Source of the DNA: Brevibacillus formosus
GTDB taxonomy: Bacteria; Bacillota; Bacilli; Brevibacillales; Brevibacillaceae
Length of the DNA stretch: 64,000 bases
Reading direction: 5' to 3'
Assembly (NCBI RefSeq): GCF_003013405.1
Contig: NZ_PXZL01000007.1
Span: forward strand, 361,602-425,601
The translations under genes were made by a program, and so were the position numbers. Below the pieces are notes generated by a model. It worked only from the letters and a program-made list of their open reading frames with translations, was not told where the DNA came from and searched no databases. Positions 1-8,956 of this stretch are shown here, one piece after another (the first letter of the stretch is position 1; every line of letters starts with the position of its first letter).

Positions 1-457
1 GAACAATTTGGACGGAATCGAGACAGCAATCGAATTCATGGCACTCCGAGCTGACAGTAAAATCATCATGCTCACCTCTCTGACAGACGAGGCAGTGATC
101 GTGGAATCCTTCTCAGCGGGTGCCGTCAATTACATCAGCAAATCGAGCTTCAAGGAAATTCCCGACGCCATCCGTGCTGCTCACAACAGCCAATCTGCCA
201 TTCACCCTACGGCAGCTGCGGCACTGCGCAACGAATTTTTGCGTTTGAAAAACGATGAAAATCAAAAGCTGTTATCTCCCGCTGAAAGAGACATCCTACA
301 ACTAATCCACCAAGGTCATACGCAGACGCAGATTGAACAATCTCTCCACATCACGAAGCGTACGATCAAAAATCACATCAACCGAATCCTCAAAAAAATG
401 GGCGTCAAAACAAGCAAGGAAGCGGCCGCAAAAGCCAGCCAGAAAAAGCTATTCTAG
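1..457 (+). CDS. LuxR/NarL-family response regulator, 3' part
   Basis: The gene enters from the left edge (reading frame begins at base 2) and ends at TAG 455-457. The visible part starts at the conserved NLDGIE segment that follows the phospho-acceptor Asp, so the Asp itself lies outside the window. The receiver remainder carries the usual Thr in LTSLTDE and the Lys in ISKSS. A LuxR-type helix-turn-helix follows (from LSPAERDIL through TIKNHINRILKKMGVKT). It is a two-component transcription regulator; its sensor kinase probably lies upstream, outside the window. TTG at position 8 is an internal codon, not a start. Confidence 0.9.
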   Translation, partial: NNLDGIETAIEFMALRADSKIIMLTSLTDEAVIVESFSAGAVNYISKSSFKEIPDAIRAAHNSQSAIHPTAAAALRNEFLRLKNDENQKLLSPAERDILQLIHQGHTQTQIEQSLHITKRTIKNHINRILKKMGVKTSKEAAAKASQKKLF

Positions 458-470
458 GTCTTATTACCAG

Positions 471-497
471 GTACCAATGAATGTTGGTACTTTTTTT
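471..497 (+). terminator. Intrinsic terminator after the response regulator
   Basis: Perfect 7-bp stem GTACCAA/TTGGTAC with a 6-base loop, followed directly by seven T. It lies 14 bases after the stop codon of the response regulator and separates it from aas. Confidence 0.9.
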
Positions 498-565
498 ACA
501 TGCTCCACTCCTTACAATAAAAGCTATAGAACAACGCAATCATTCTTTGTAAAGGTGTGGTCCAC

Positions 566-2674
566 ATGGCCCTTATTTATTCTTTCTTAAAAACGATCCT
601 GATGCTGTGGTTTCGTCCTCGTGTGCTTGGACTCTCCAAAATGGACTTGTCGAAGCCATCTCTTATCACTCCCAATCACGTCTCCTTGCTAGATGCGGTA
701 CTCCTATCCTTTTGCTTGCCAAAAGAAGCGACCTTTGTCGTCAATACGGAGATCGCCAAGCGGTTTGCGTTTTTCCTCCGCTTCCGCAAGCATATCGCGA
801 TCGATCCGCTCAACCCGTACTCCATCCGCCACATGCTCCGCGTCCTTCGCAACGGGCAGACACTGGTAATTTTCCCAGAGGGTCGGATCACGACGACGGG
901 CGGCATCATGAAAATCTACAGCGGTGTCGGCTATCTCGCGCTGCGAACTGGTGTAACGGTTTACCCAATCATTATTAATGGCCTGGAACGCTCGATCTTC
1001 TCGTATTTGAAAGGAAAGCTGAAGCTCTCCTGGTTCCCAGATGTGACCATGACAGTAGGCACTCCGTTCACCATCGAGCGCGATCAAAACCTGTCGATGC
1101 GCGAACAAAAAAGCACGGCCAATGATCGTATCCTGCGTATTCTCCAAGAAGGCTTGTTCGAGAGCCGAATGAAGCAAAACGTGAATCTGTTTGATGAAGT
1201 TCTGGAAGCAGCTCGCCTGAATGGTGCAAAAATGGAAATCGCCAAGGACCTGACGTCATCGATCGACTACAAGACCTTGTTAATCGGCAGCTACTTACTC
1301 GGTAACAAATTGCAGCCAATGCTCTTGGGAAAACCAGTTGTCGGTGTATTCCTTCCCAATTCAGTGGGTCATCTCGTAACGCTGCTATCGTTGTTCCGCA
1401 TCGGGACCACTCCAGCCATCCTGAACTTCTCACTCGGGATTCGTTCCCTGCTGGATTGCTGTGAGACTGCTCATATCGATACGATCCTGACATCGCGTGT
1501 ATTCATTGAAAAAGGAAAGCTGGAGCACATCATCGCAGGTCTTTCACCGAGCATGAAAATTATTTATCTCGAGGATTTGAAAGCATCCGCGACTGCTTTT
1601 GACAAAGTGTCCGCACTCTTCTCTTATTTGCGGAAGAAAAAAGCTTCTGCGGCTAGCAACGAGCTGATTCTCTTCACCTCCGGCAGTGAGAGCAAGCCAA
1701 AGGGTGTCATCCTGACGCACACAAATCTGTACGCGAATATTCAACAAGTGACCAGTGTGATTGACATTACGAGTCGCGACAAGTTTTTCAATGCCCTGCC
1801 TATGTTCCACAGCTTCGGCCTTACTGCGGGAACACTTTTGCCGGTAGTGAAAGGCATCCCGGTTTATCTGTATCCAAGTCCGCTGCATTACAAGGCCATT
1901 TCGGAATTGGTCTACGATCAAAACGCAACGATTCTCTTCGGAACCTCGACCTTTATGGCTGGTTACGGGCGTATGGCCCATCCTTACAACTTCTACACCT
2001 TGCGCTACGTATTTGCTGGAGCAGAAAAGCTAAAGGACGATGTGCGCAAGCTGTGGATGGAAAAGTTCGGTGTGCGGATTTTTGAAGGCTATGGAGCAAC
2101 GGAAACAGCTCCGATCCTGTCGCTCAACACCCCGCTTGCTAACAAACCTGGAACCGTCGGGCGCTTGATGCCAGGGATGTCCGCCAAGCTGGAAGCAGTT
2201 GAAGGAATCGAGGCTGGCGGAGAGCTTTTGGTGAAGGGTCCGAACGTCATGAAGGGCTATATGATTCACGGAAAAGGCTTTGTCCCCGCTGAGGAATGGT
2301 ACCACACAGGTGATTTGGTTACGGCTGACAAGGACGGCTTTCTCAGCATTCAATCCCGTTTGAAGCGCTTCGCCAAAATCGGCGGCGAGATGGTTTCGCT
2401 CAATCTGGTTGAGGAACTGGCTATGCAATGCTTTGGACACTCCGGTTTTGCTGCAATCACGGTGAATGATGCGCGAAAAGGTGAGCGTGTCCTGCTATTT
2501 ACCACAGATGAATCGGTTCAACTGAGCCAATTGCGCGCGTATTTGACGGAAAAACAATACTCGCCATTGCTCATCCCAGGTACGATGCAAGTCATCAAGG
2601 CTCTACCACTTCTCGGTAGCGGCAAAACGGATTACGTCAGTCTGAAACAGCTGGCCGAGACGGGAGGAAAATGA
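566..2674 (+). CDS. aas: Acyltransferase / acyl-ACP synthetase (2-acyl-glycerophosphoethanolamine acyltransferase)
   Basis: A 702-residue two-domain protein. The N-terminal PlsC-like acyltransferase domain has the HX4D block in NHVSLLD and the FPEGR block. The C-terminal AMP-forming domain has the P-loop-like FTSGSESKPKGV, the GYGATE block and WYHTGDL. This order and length match E. coli Aas (719 residues), which activates a fatty acid onto ACP and re-acylates lysophospholipid at the inner membrane. The next gene is an LplT-type transporter, the known partner. ATG 566 is preferred over GTG 557 because AAAGG at 551-555 is properly spaced only for the ATG. Confidence 0.9.
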   Translation: MALIYSFLKTILMLWFRPRVLGLSKMDLSKPSLITPNHVSLLDAVLLSFCLPKEATFVVNTEIAKRFAFFLRFRKHIAIDPLNPYSIRHMLRVLRNGQTLVIFPEGRITTTGGIMKIYSGVGYLALRTGVTVYPIIINGLERSIFSYLKGKLKLSWFPDVTMTVGTPFTIERDQNLSMREQKSTANDRILRILQEGLFESRMKQNVNLFDEVLEAARLNGAKMEIAKDLTSSIDYKTLLIGSYLLGNKLQPMLLGKPVVGVFLPNSVGHLVTLLSLFRIGTTPAILNFSLGIRSLLDCCETAHIDTILTSRVFIEKGKLEHIIAGLSPSMKIIYLEDLKASATAFDKVSALFSYLRKKKASAASNELILFTSGSESKPKGVILTHTNLYANIQQVTSVIDITSRDKFFNALPMFHSFGLTAGTLLPVVKGIPVYLYPSPLHYKAISELVYDQNATILFGTSTFMAGYGRMAHPYNFYTLRYVFAGAEKLKDDVRKLWMEKFGVRIFEGYGATETAPILSLNTPLANKPGTVGRLMPGMSAKLEAVEGIEAGGELLVKGPNVMKGYMIHGKGFVPAEEWYHTGDLVTADKDGFLSIQSRLKRFAKIGGEMVSLNLVEELAMQCFGHSGFAAITVNDARKGERVLLFTTDESVQLSQLRAYLTEKQYSPLLIPGTMQVIKALPLLGSGKTDYVSLKQLAETGGK

Positions 2675-2675
2675 T

Positions 2676-3866
2676 GTGAATATACGATTAAAACCACTAC
2701 AAGCCCTGTACTTCACTCAATTTTTATCGGCCTTTGCCGACAACATGATTTTGTTTGTCATCGCGAATCTGCTGCGGGAGAACGGTTTTTCTCCCGCGAT
2801 GCTCGCACTCGTATCGATTTCATTCTTTCTCCCTTATGTTTTTCTCGCTCCACTGGTTGGGCCCTTTGCCGACAAGCACGCCAAGTCAATCGTACTGGTG
2901 ATCGGCAACCTGATTAAAGCGCTTGGTGTCGTCTTACTGTTTTTCATTGACCAGTCGAGCATCATGATGCTGATGCTGTGTTACTTCACAGTAGGAGTCG
3001 GAGCGGTCGTGTATTCTCCAGCCAAGTACGGAATTTTGCCGGAGCTGACTCGAAATGAAGATGAACTGTTTCATGCGAATGCACGCATCGAAGCCTATAC
3101 AATCTTTGCGATTCTGACAGGAATCGGTGGTGGTGGAGCCATCGCGAACATGACAGCGCCGCTTATCTCGTCAGGAATTTGTCTGCTGATCTATCTGCTG
3201 TCGCTGGGTATGACTTTCTTCATTCCGCGCATGAGAGGAAATGCATCGATTCGCTACGGGGCAGAAGCACGACGCTTTTTCATCGACTTCCAGCACCTGA
3301 TGAATCGTCCGGAAACGAGCTTTGCCCTGATTGGAACCGGGGCATTCTGGATGTCCTCTGCTGTTCTGCGTGTGGCCGTTCTCGCCTGGATTCCCCTGGC
3401 GCTAGGGATTAACCCGGAGAGCTTTTCTGTATCGCTGATTCTCGCAACGACATCCATCGGAATTATTGCCGGAGCTTTTCTCGCTCCGAAGCTCATTCCC
3501 TTGTCTCATTTCACTCGATCGCTGACATATGGATTCGGAATGTTTCTTATCATCGTGCTATTTCCTTGGGTGAACGTCACTTTTATTGCCATCTGTTTAC
3601 TGCTTCTCGTCGGATTCATGGGCGGGGTTTTCATTATCCCGATGAATACCGTCTTGCAGGACGAAGGTAAGCGGATGGTTGGTTCCGGGAAAACGATTGC
3701 GATTCAGAATTTCATCGAGAATCTGCTGATGGCAGTAGGCTCTGGCATTTACTACTTGATTACCTATATCGGCATCTCCATCTCCGGTGCGATTGTTGGT
3801 CAAGGGCTGCTGCTGCTCGGGTTCCTGTTGTACTTGGTGAAGTATCGCAGAAGAATCGTTCGTTGA
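2676..3866 (+). CDS. lplT: Lysophospholipid transporter, MFS family (LplT-like)
   Basis: A 396-residue polytopic membrane protein of the major facilitator superfamily, with about 12 hydrophobic segments and an early FADNMILF segment typical of LplT. In the E. coli system LplT flips lysophospholipids across the inner membrane to Aas. Here the GTG start comes one base after the aas stop codon, with GGGAGG 8 bases upstream, so the pair is co-transcribed and probably translationally coupled. The gene order is aas then lplT, with lplT downstream. The substrate assignment rests on family and neighbour. Confidence 0.85.
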   Translation: MNIRLKPLQALYFTQFLSAFADNMILFVIANLLRENGFSPAMLALVSISFFLPYVFLAPLVGPFADKHAKSIVLVIGNLIKALGVVLLFFIDQSSIMMLMLCYFTVGVGAVVYSPAKYGILPELTRNEDELFHANARIEAYTIFAILTGIGGGGAIANMTAPLISSGICLLIYLLSLGMTFFIPRMRGNASIRYGAEARRFFIDFQHLMNRPETSFALIGTGAFWMSSAVLRVAVLAWIPLALGINPESFSVSLILATTSIGIIAGAFLAPKLIPLSHFTRSLTYGFGMFLIIVLFPWVNVTFIAICLLLLVGFMGGVFIIPMNTVLQDEGKRMVGSGKTIAIQNFIENLLMAVGSGIYYLITYIGISISGAIVGQGLLLLGFLLYLVKYRRRIVR

Positions 3867-3882
3867 CAGGTTTTCGTCACAG

Positions 3883-3914
3883 AAAAAGCCGTGACTACTA
3901 GCGTCACGGCTTTC
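3883..3914. terminator. Bidirectional terminator between lplT and the 5'-nucleotidase
   Basis: An 11-bp stem AAAGCCGTGAC/GTCACGGCTTT with A-rich and T-rich flanks lies between two convergent genes and can stop transcription from both sides. Confidence 0.85.
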
Positions 3915-3929
3915 TTGCGTTCATCTCTG

Positions 3930-5918
3930 TTATTTCTTTTGCTGCGTATTGGTTGTCGGTGTACCCGATTTCTCCGCAGCCTTTCTCGCTTCGTTCAGTT
4001 GATGATAAAATTCGCCTTTGGTTTTGACGGTCGAAAACTTCGCTGCATCGATTTTTGCTTTTGCAGACAGCTCGGTGATTTCTTCTTTGGTTACCGCGTC
4101 CTTGATGTTGATGGAAGCGATATTGGTGTATTTGCCATCTGCCGTTTTTGGAACGCTCAGAATGCCTGTATTGATCAGCTCTACTACGTCCTTGCGTTCA
4201 GGTGCTGTGGTGTCCACACCAGTAATCTTCCAGTTGTTTTGTACCTTTGGCTCGTAAACGCCTTTTTTCACTTCTTTCAGGTATGCAATAGCACGATTAC
4301 GGATCGTTCCACCCGTTTCACCAAACGCACTGTTGTCTTTGGAAGACCACAGTTGTTCGAACTTGCGTCCTTCCAACGCGCCACCTTTTGCCTGCAAAGC
4401 TTCCATCCGGTATGAGTTCATTCCGAGCGTCAAGGTATCTTCAGCCTTGATCGGTGTCTCATCGAGCTTGCGCAGGTTCGTGATGCGACTGCCGTACGGC
4501 TTGGTCAGGTCGATTTCGTATTTCACGCCACCGAAGAAATCGTTGGTGCTGTATTTGGAAGCGCGGCGTTTTGGATCAAAGCTTACGGTCACGTCACCAG
4601 GGCGCGTGGAATTGAAGTAACCCACAGCCCATTCCATATAGTCCTTCAAGTCTTTTCCAGTTACTTTGTATACAGTAATCTCGCCACCCGCGTATTGGTA
4701 GTTGTAGGCGATATCCTTTTTCTTGATCGGACCGACATCCAGCTTGGCTTTGTCGTTGTCGATCTGGTGAGCAACCACGTCTGCTTTGCTATAGTAGAGC
4801 ATCACTTCATGGAAAAAGTCAGACAGTGGCGTCTCCTGAATTTGGACCGTCGGGATGCCCTCGATCTCGTTTTTCGCCACCAGGTTCATGCCTTTTAGCT
4901 CTGCTACGACGATGTTGGCATCTGCACGCGCGAACTCATGGAAAGGCTTGAGCTTGGTCTCCAGCGCTGCATCGGATACCGCTGGTGTGCCATCTGCGCC
5001 TTTTACAGGGACCGCAGTCGCTTCCTTGTCAGTCAGCACGAGCTTGCCGTCTTTCTTCTCGAAAGTCAGGTCAATACGAGAGAGATGTGTACCGTATTTG
5101 TCCGGCTCTGTAATCAGGACACCGTTGATCTCTTCTTTTTTCACAAGCTTGTGCATGTGCCCGGCAAAAATCGCAGTCAGTTCTGGAACAGCGTTCGCGA
5201 TATCTGCTACGCCCGTACCCGGAATACCATTTTCATTCTCGATGCCCATGTGCATGAGACCGATCATGACGTCTACTTTGCCTTCCAGCTCTTTTACGGC
5301 TTTCTTGGTTTCTTCTACCGGATTTTTGATGACGAGTCCATCCAGATGATCGGTTCCTTTTTCGAAATCGGTAATCATCGGTGTGTTCATCCCAATGACG
5401 CCGATTTTTACACCGCCACGCTCAATGATCGTGTACGCAGGCAAGAAACGCTCGCCATTTTCCTTGTAAATGTTCCCTGCCAGAACAGCGCCTTTATATT
5501 GGCTGCTGACCTTGTCCAATACATCGAGTCCAAAATTAAATTCATGATTGCCAAAAGCCCATGCGTCATAGTTCATTTCGTTCATCGCGACCATGACGGG
5601 AGACTGCGGTTGGTCGTTGAACAGCTCTGCCGAGTTGTCTTGGATGGAATCGCCTGCATCCAGCAACACGGTGTTCGGATTTTCTTTGCGAATTTCTTTA
5701 ATCATCGTGAACAACTGCGTCATGCTGCCATTAGGATTCGGGCCATCCAAAGCATAATCCCACGGCATGAATCGTCCGTGAATGTCAGACGTACCCAGCA
5801 GCGTAATCTTGGTAGGTGTTTCTGCGGCCTTTACTGGTGCGGCGATCCCCATTATCGCACTGCCTAGCACCATGGATGTAAGTGCAACACTTAATAAGCC
5901 CTTCGCTAGTTTTTTCAT
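3930..5918 (-). CDS. Secreted bifunctional metallophosphatase / 5'-nucleotidase (UshA/YfkN type)
   Basis: A 662-residue exported enzyme. Residues 1-31 form a signal peptide ending in VKAAE. The N-terminal calcineurin-like metallophosphatase domain shows the ordered metal blocks TSDIHGR, DAGDSIQD, GNHEFNFG, GLMHMG and FAGHMHK. The C-terminal half is the 5'-nucleotidase substrate-binding domain. A short C-terminal tail has no LPXTG or membrane anchor, so it is probably released or wall-held by other means. It should dephosphorylate extracellular nucleotides and so feed nucleosides to uptake systems. The ATG follows GAGGGGAAAAC. The exact substrate is inferred from the family. Confidence 0.88.
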   Translation of the reverse strand: MKKLAKGLLSVALTSMVLGSAIMGIAAPVKAAETPTKITLLGTSDIHGRFMPWDYALDGPNPNGSMTQLFTMIKEIRKENPNTVLLDAGDSIQDNSAELFNDQPQSPVMVAMNEMNYDAWAFGNHEFNFGLDVLDKVSSQYKGAVLAGNIYKENGERFLPAYTIIERGGVKIGVIGMNTPMITDFEKGTDHLDGLVIKNPVEETKKAVKELEGKVDVMIGLMHMGIENENGIPGTGVADIANAVPELTAIFAGHMHKLVKKEEINGVLITEPDKYGTHLSRIDLTFEKKDGKLVLTDKEATAVPVKGADGTPAVSDAALETKLKPFHEFARADANIVVAELKGMNLVAKNEIEGIPTVQIQETPLSDFFHEVMLYYSKADVVAHQIDNDKAKLDVGPIKKKDIAYNYQYAGGEITVYKVTGKDLKDYMEWAVGYFNSTRPGDVTVSFDPKRRASKYSTNDFFGGVKYEIDLTKPYGSRITNLRKLDETPIKAEDTLTLGMNSYRMEALQAKGGALEGRKFEQLWSSKDNSAFGETGGTIRNRAIAYLKEVKKGVYEPKVQNNWKITGVDTTAPERKDVVELINTGILSVPKTADGKYTNIASINIKDAVTKEEITELSAKAKIDAAKFSTVKTKGEFYHQLNEARKAAEKSGTPTTNTQQKK

Positions 5919-6049
5919 GTTTTCCCCTCTGTCTCTCTTAATCTGTCAATGCCCCTCGATGGTCTTGCTCTAATTGTCCTCCTGTTCTATTTTGTATGAA
6001 AATTCTGGGTGCTATTTAACTATAGCAGGCATATGAAAGGAAAAATAGC

Positions 6050-6076
6050 AAAAAAAGCCGTGACGTACATGTCACG
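6050..6076 (-). terminator. recQ terminator overlapping the stop codon
   Basis: On the minus strand CGTGAC / GTCACG with loop ATGTAC is followed by GCTTTTTTT. The recQ TGA stop codon (6072-6074) lies inside the first stem arm. Confidence 0.8.
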
Positions 6077-7847
6077 ACTTGATCGCTGCATAGTTCTGCA
6101 AACACTCCAGAAAGAGTTCTCCGTACTTCTCAAATTTCGCCTCGCCTACTCCTTTGATCTTGAGCATGGCTTGTTTGTCAGTCGGGCAAACACTGCTCAT
6201 TTCCTTCAAGGTACTGTCTGGGAAAATCACGTACGGCGGTACTTTTTGTCGCGTCGAGATTTCCTTGCGCAACGCGCGCAGGTGCTCGAACAACTCGTCA
6301 TCCTCTGTCAGCTGCACAGGGCGAATCGAGATTTTTTGCACGACGCGCTCTTCACCCCGCAGAACAGGCAATGCCCGCTCTCCCAGCTTTACGATTGGAT
6401 ATTGGCTCTCGGTTACTTGCAAATACCCTTCGGCAATGAGGAGCTGGATCAGGTCTGCGATCTCTTTTTCCTTGTATTCCTTCATCAATCCGTACGTAGG
6501 CAACTGATCGAAGGAAAACTGGGTGACCTTTTTATTCTTGGAGCCTTTCAGCACCTGCGCGACGAGTGCGGCACCAAACCGCTCTCTCATACGTTTGACG
6601 CAGGAGAAAATCTTCTGTGCTTCGAGCGTAATATCGGACAGCTCGGTTTCATCGGTGCAATTCCCGCAGCGTCCGCACGCGACAGCATCTGTTTCGCCGA
6701 AGTATTGCACGATGTTTTGCTGCAAGCAGCGCGGCGTCCGGCAATAGTCGATCATCGCGTACAGCTTTTTGTACTCCAGCTCCTTGCGCTCGTCCAGCAG
6801 TTGATTCTGCTCGATGAAAAACGTTTGCGTCTGGATATCCTGGGGCTGAAACAGTAGAATACACTCACTTGGCTCTCCATCGCGTCCCGCACGGCCTGCT
6901 TCCTGGTAATACGCCTCCAGGTTTTTCGGCATGTTGTAATGAATGACGTAGCGCACATTAGACTTGTCGATGCCCATGCCAAATGCGTTGGTCGCGATCA
7001 TCGTCCGGACATCATCGTACAGGAATGCTTCCTGGTTGGCCGCACGCTCCTCTTCCGTCAGTCCCGCATGGTATTTGGTCACAGCAAAGCCACGCTTGTC
7101 CAAATCTGCATGCAAGGCGTCCACGTCTTTTCTCGTTGCCGCATAAATAATACCCGCCTGTTGCTTATTCGCCCGCAAGTACGCCTGGATGAATTCCCGA
7201 CGGTTCTCCCCCTTGCGTACAGACAAGATGAGATTATCTCTGCCAAATCCTGTGATAAAAAGCCGCTCGTTCTTTAATTCCAGCTGTCGCTTGATGTCCT
7301 CGGTTACCTCCGGTGTCGCTGTCGCAGTCAAGGCAGCGACGATCGGGCGCTGTGGCAAGGATTGAAGAAAACGGGCAATTGCCAAATAGCTCGGACGGAA
7401 ATCATGCCCCCACTGCGAGACGCAATGCGCTTCGTCCACTGCCACAAACGAGATCGGAACATCCTGAATCAGGTTTTGGAATGTTTCGGATTCCAAACGC
7501 TCTGGGGCGATATACAGCAGCTTGTACTCTCCCCGCGCTGCCATGCGGAGTCGATCGCGAACCTCGCTATAATCCAGTGAGCTGTTAATTTGGGTGGCGG
7601 GAATGCCCATGCTGACCAGTACGTCGACCTGATCCTTCATCAGTGAGATGAGTGGAGAGATCACGATGGTTACGCCGTCCTGGAGCATCGCTGGTACTTG
7701 ATAACAGATGGATTTCCCACCGCCGGTTGGCATGATGCCTACGGTGTCATGTCCAGCTAACAGGCTCGTGATGATTTTCTTCTGGCCTTCTCGAAATGAT
7801 TCGTAGCCAAAGTACTTTCGTAAAATCTCTTGCGCTTTATCTAACAA
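6072..7847 (-). CDS. recQ: ATP-dependent DNA helicase RecQ
   Basis: A 591-residue superfamily 2 helicase. Motif I is PTGGGKS near residue 40, motif II is [11 protein letters not shown], and motif VI lies in [10 protein letters not shown]. The RecQ zinc site follows as C-x(5)-C and CGRC-x2-C, then a winged-helix region and a C-terminal HRDC domain. RecQ unwinds 3'-5' in recombination and replication-fork repair in the cytoplasm. Length and domain order are those of standard bacterial RecQ. The start is TTG 7847, with AAGGTGAT eight bases upstream; no better ATG is present. It is a single-gene unit ending in its own terminator. Confidence 0.95.
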   Translation of the reverse strand: MLDKAQEILRKYFGYESFREGQKKIITSLLAGHDTVGIMPTGGGKSICYQVPAMLQDGVTIVISPLISLMKDQVDVLVSMGIPATQINSSLDYSEVRDRLRMAARGEYKLLYIAPERLESETFQNLIQDVPISFVAVDEAHCVSQWGHDFRPSYLAIARFLQSLPQRPIVAALTATATPEVTEDIKRQLELKNERLFITGFGRDNLILSVRKGENRREFIQAYLRANKQQAGIIYAATRKDVDALHADLDKRGFAVTKYHAGLTEEERAANQEAFLYDDVRTMIATNAFGMGIDKSNVRYVIHYNMPKNLEAYYQEAGRAGRDGEPSECILLFQPQDIQTQTFFIEQNQLLDERKELEYKKLYAMIDYCRTPRCLQQNIVQYFGETDAVACGRCGNCTDETELSDITLEAQKIFSCVKRMRERFGAALVAQVLKGSKNKKVTQFSFDQLPTYGLMKEYKEKEIADLIQLLIAEGYLQVTESQYPIVKLGERALPVLRGEERVVQKISIRPVQLTEDDELFEHLRALRKEISTRQKVPPYVIFPDSTLKEMSSVCPTDKQAMLKIKGVGEAKFEKYGELFLECLQNYAAIKS

Positions 7848-7953
7848 AGAGAATCACCTTCTCTTTCGACGGATTTTCAATGGGTTTCTACTAGTGTAAA
7901 CATAGGGATTGGGACAAAACAAGGGGGACTTCTTTGGTTGGGTCAACATGGTG

Positions 7954-8170
7954 GAGGGGAAGAAAAAGCACAGTTCTCTTCGACTCTGACACGCCCGCAA
8001 GGGGGATTCACTGTCCGTCTACACTTCCAAAAGGGGACCGTCGAGCCAAAGCCACCCTACGGGCGGACGTTTCTCAAGGAAGAAGTGTTCGACAAGCGTG
8101 GTCCCCTTTTGGAAGTTCCGACTCGGTAGGCGTTGTCAAGGTCTGCGAGCCCTGTGCTTTTTCTTCTCGC
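7954..8170. repeat. Composite long palindromic repeat, copy 1
   Basis: This fills the 395-base gap between recQ and vanZ; no convincing gene is there. Outer arms 7959-7973 and 8152-8166 are 15-base perfect inverted copies (GAAGAAAAAGCACAG and its complement). An inner pair, 8023-8039 and 8100-8116, is a 17-base perfect inverted repeat (ACTTCCAAAAGGGGACC). Between them are cores CGCCCGCAAGGGG...ACTGTCCG (about 7992-8017) and CACCCTACGGGCGGA...TTCGACAAGCGT. Both cores resemble the element at 13471-13566, one in each orientation, so this looks like two family members nested together. No transposase or target-site duplication was seen. Confidence 0.75.
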
Positions 8171-8208
8171 CAGCTTTGTTGGTTGATCGACACCTTTTTT
8201 ACTGAAAA

Positions 8209-8231
8209 ATAAAAAGCACCATGTGGGTGCC
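8209..8231 (-). terminator. Terminator after vanZ-like gene
   Basis: On the minus strand GCACC/GGTGC closes a short loop (CACAT region) and is followed by TTTTTATTTTTC, twelve bases past the vanZ-like stop codon. The stem is short. Confidence 0.6.
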
Positions 8232-8242
8232 TAATAAGTGGT

Positions 8243-8788
8243 CTATGAAGTTACCGAATAGATGAATCGTTTTTTCTGTAGAAGCCAAATGAACAAGTAC
8301 ACGATATACCCGATTATCCCGCCCGCTGTATTCAGGAGCAAATCATCGACATCGAATGTTCCAACGTTCATTACGAGTTGTGTCAGTTCCACACCGAGGC
8401 TTAGCATTAGGGATAGCAGGATGACTCTGAACAGGGAGCCGGCTTTTTTTGGGAACAATAGCGGCAGCAGGAAGCCTAATGGCATGAAGGCGATCACGTT
8501 GCCTACGAAGTTCACTGCACTGTGCCAGCTTTGGTTATTTCGAATCGCTTTGATATAGTTCTCGATTTCATGAAAGGGCACCAAATTGCTCCGGTAGCGC
8601 AACCGCTCCACAATTACAGACGGATCGCTCCAAATGAGTTTACACTGATCCAATAGCAAGCTGCTATCCAAACTGCCGAATTTGAGCAGCAGTACCTTCA
8701 CTACGAGAAACAAATAAAGGGCAAACACTGCATAACCTGCAAGAATAAGCAGTTCTGTCGGTCTCTCCACTTTTTGCACGTTATCCAT
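8243..8788 (-). CDS. VanZ-like integral membrane protein
   Basis: A 181-residue protein with four or five hydrophobic segments and the VanZ-family layout: a polar loop with NLVPFHEI, a later AFMPLGFLLPLLFP segment, and DVDDLLLNTAGGIIGY near the C-terminus. VanZ proteins sit in the membrane; some confer low-level teicoplanin or lipoglycopeptide tolerance, but many have no known role. ATG 8788 is chosen over TTG 8794 because GAGAGAGGG is correctly spaced only for the ATG. It lies downstream of the VanRS-like pair on the same strand, with its own VanR-like direct repeat upstream, so joint control is likely. Confidence 0.8.
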   Translation of the reverse strand: MDNVQKVERPTELLILAGYAVFALYLFLVVKVLLLKFGSLDSSLLLDQCKLIWSDPSVIVERLRYRSNLVPFHEIENYIKAIRNNQSWHSAVNFVGNVIAFMPLGFLLPLLFPKKAGSLFRVILLSLMLSLGVELTQLVMNVGTFDVDDLLLNTAGGIIGYIVYLFIWLLQKKRFIYSVTS

Positions 8789-8930
8789 TGTCAAACCCTC
8801 TCTCCATCAGTTTTTTGTCTCTGTAAAACGATTGGCATCTTCTTCAGCGTCCATCACGACGGAAATGAGCCGCTTGTCATAACCTTCATGCAGTCAGGAT
8901 AGACTTTTCGATTAAAATTAACGGAAACGA

Positions 8931-8950
8931 AAGGTAAAGAAAAAGTAAAG
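8931..8950 (-). promoter_or_regulatory. Direct-repeat operator upstream of vanZ-like gene
   Basis: Minus strand reads CTTTACTTTTTCTTTACCTT, two CTTTAC boxes 11 bases apart, the spacing expected for an OmpR/VanR-type dimer. A near-identical element (10798-10817) precedes the vanR-like gene. It sits about 145 bases before the vanZ-like start, in the gap after vanS. Confidence 0.6.
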
Positions 8951-8956
8951 CTTTTC

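Noticed and set aside
4938..5867. 309-residue open frame opposite the 5'-nucleotidase gene
   Set aside because: The opposite strand encodes all metallophosphatase motifs in order; this frame has no support.
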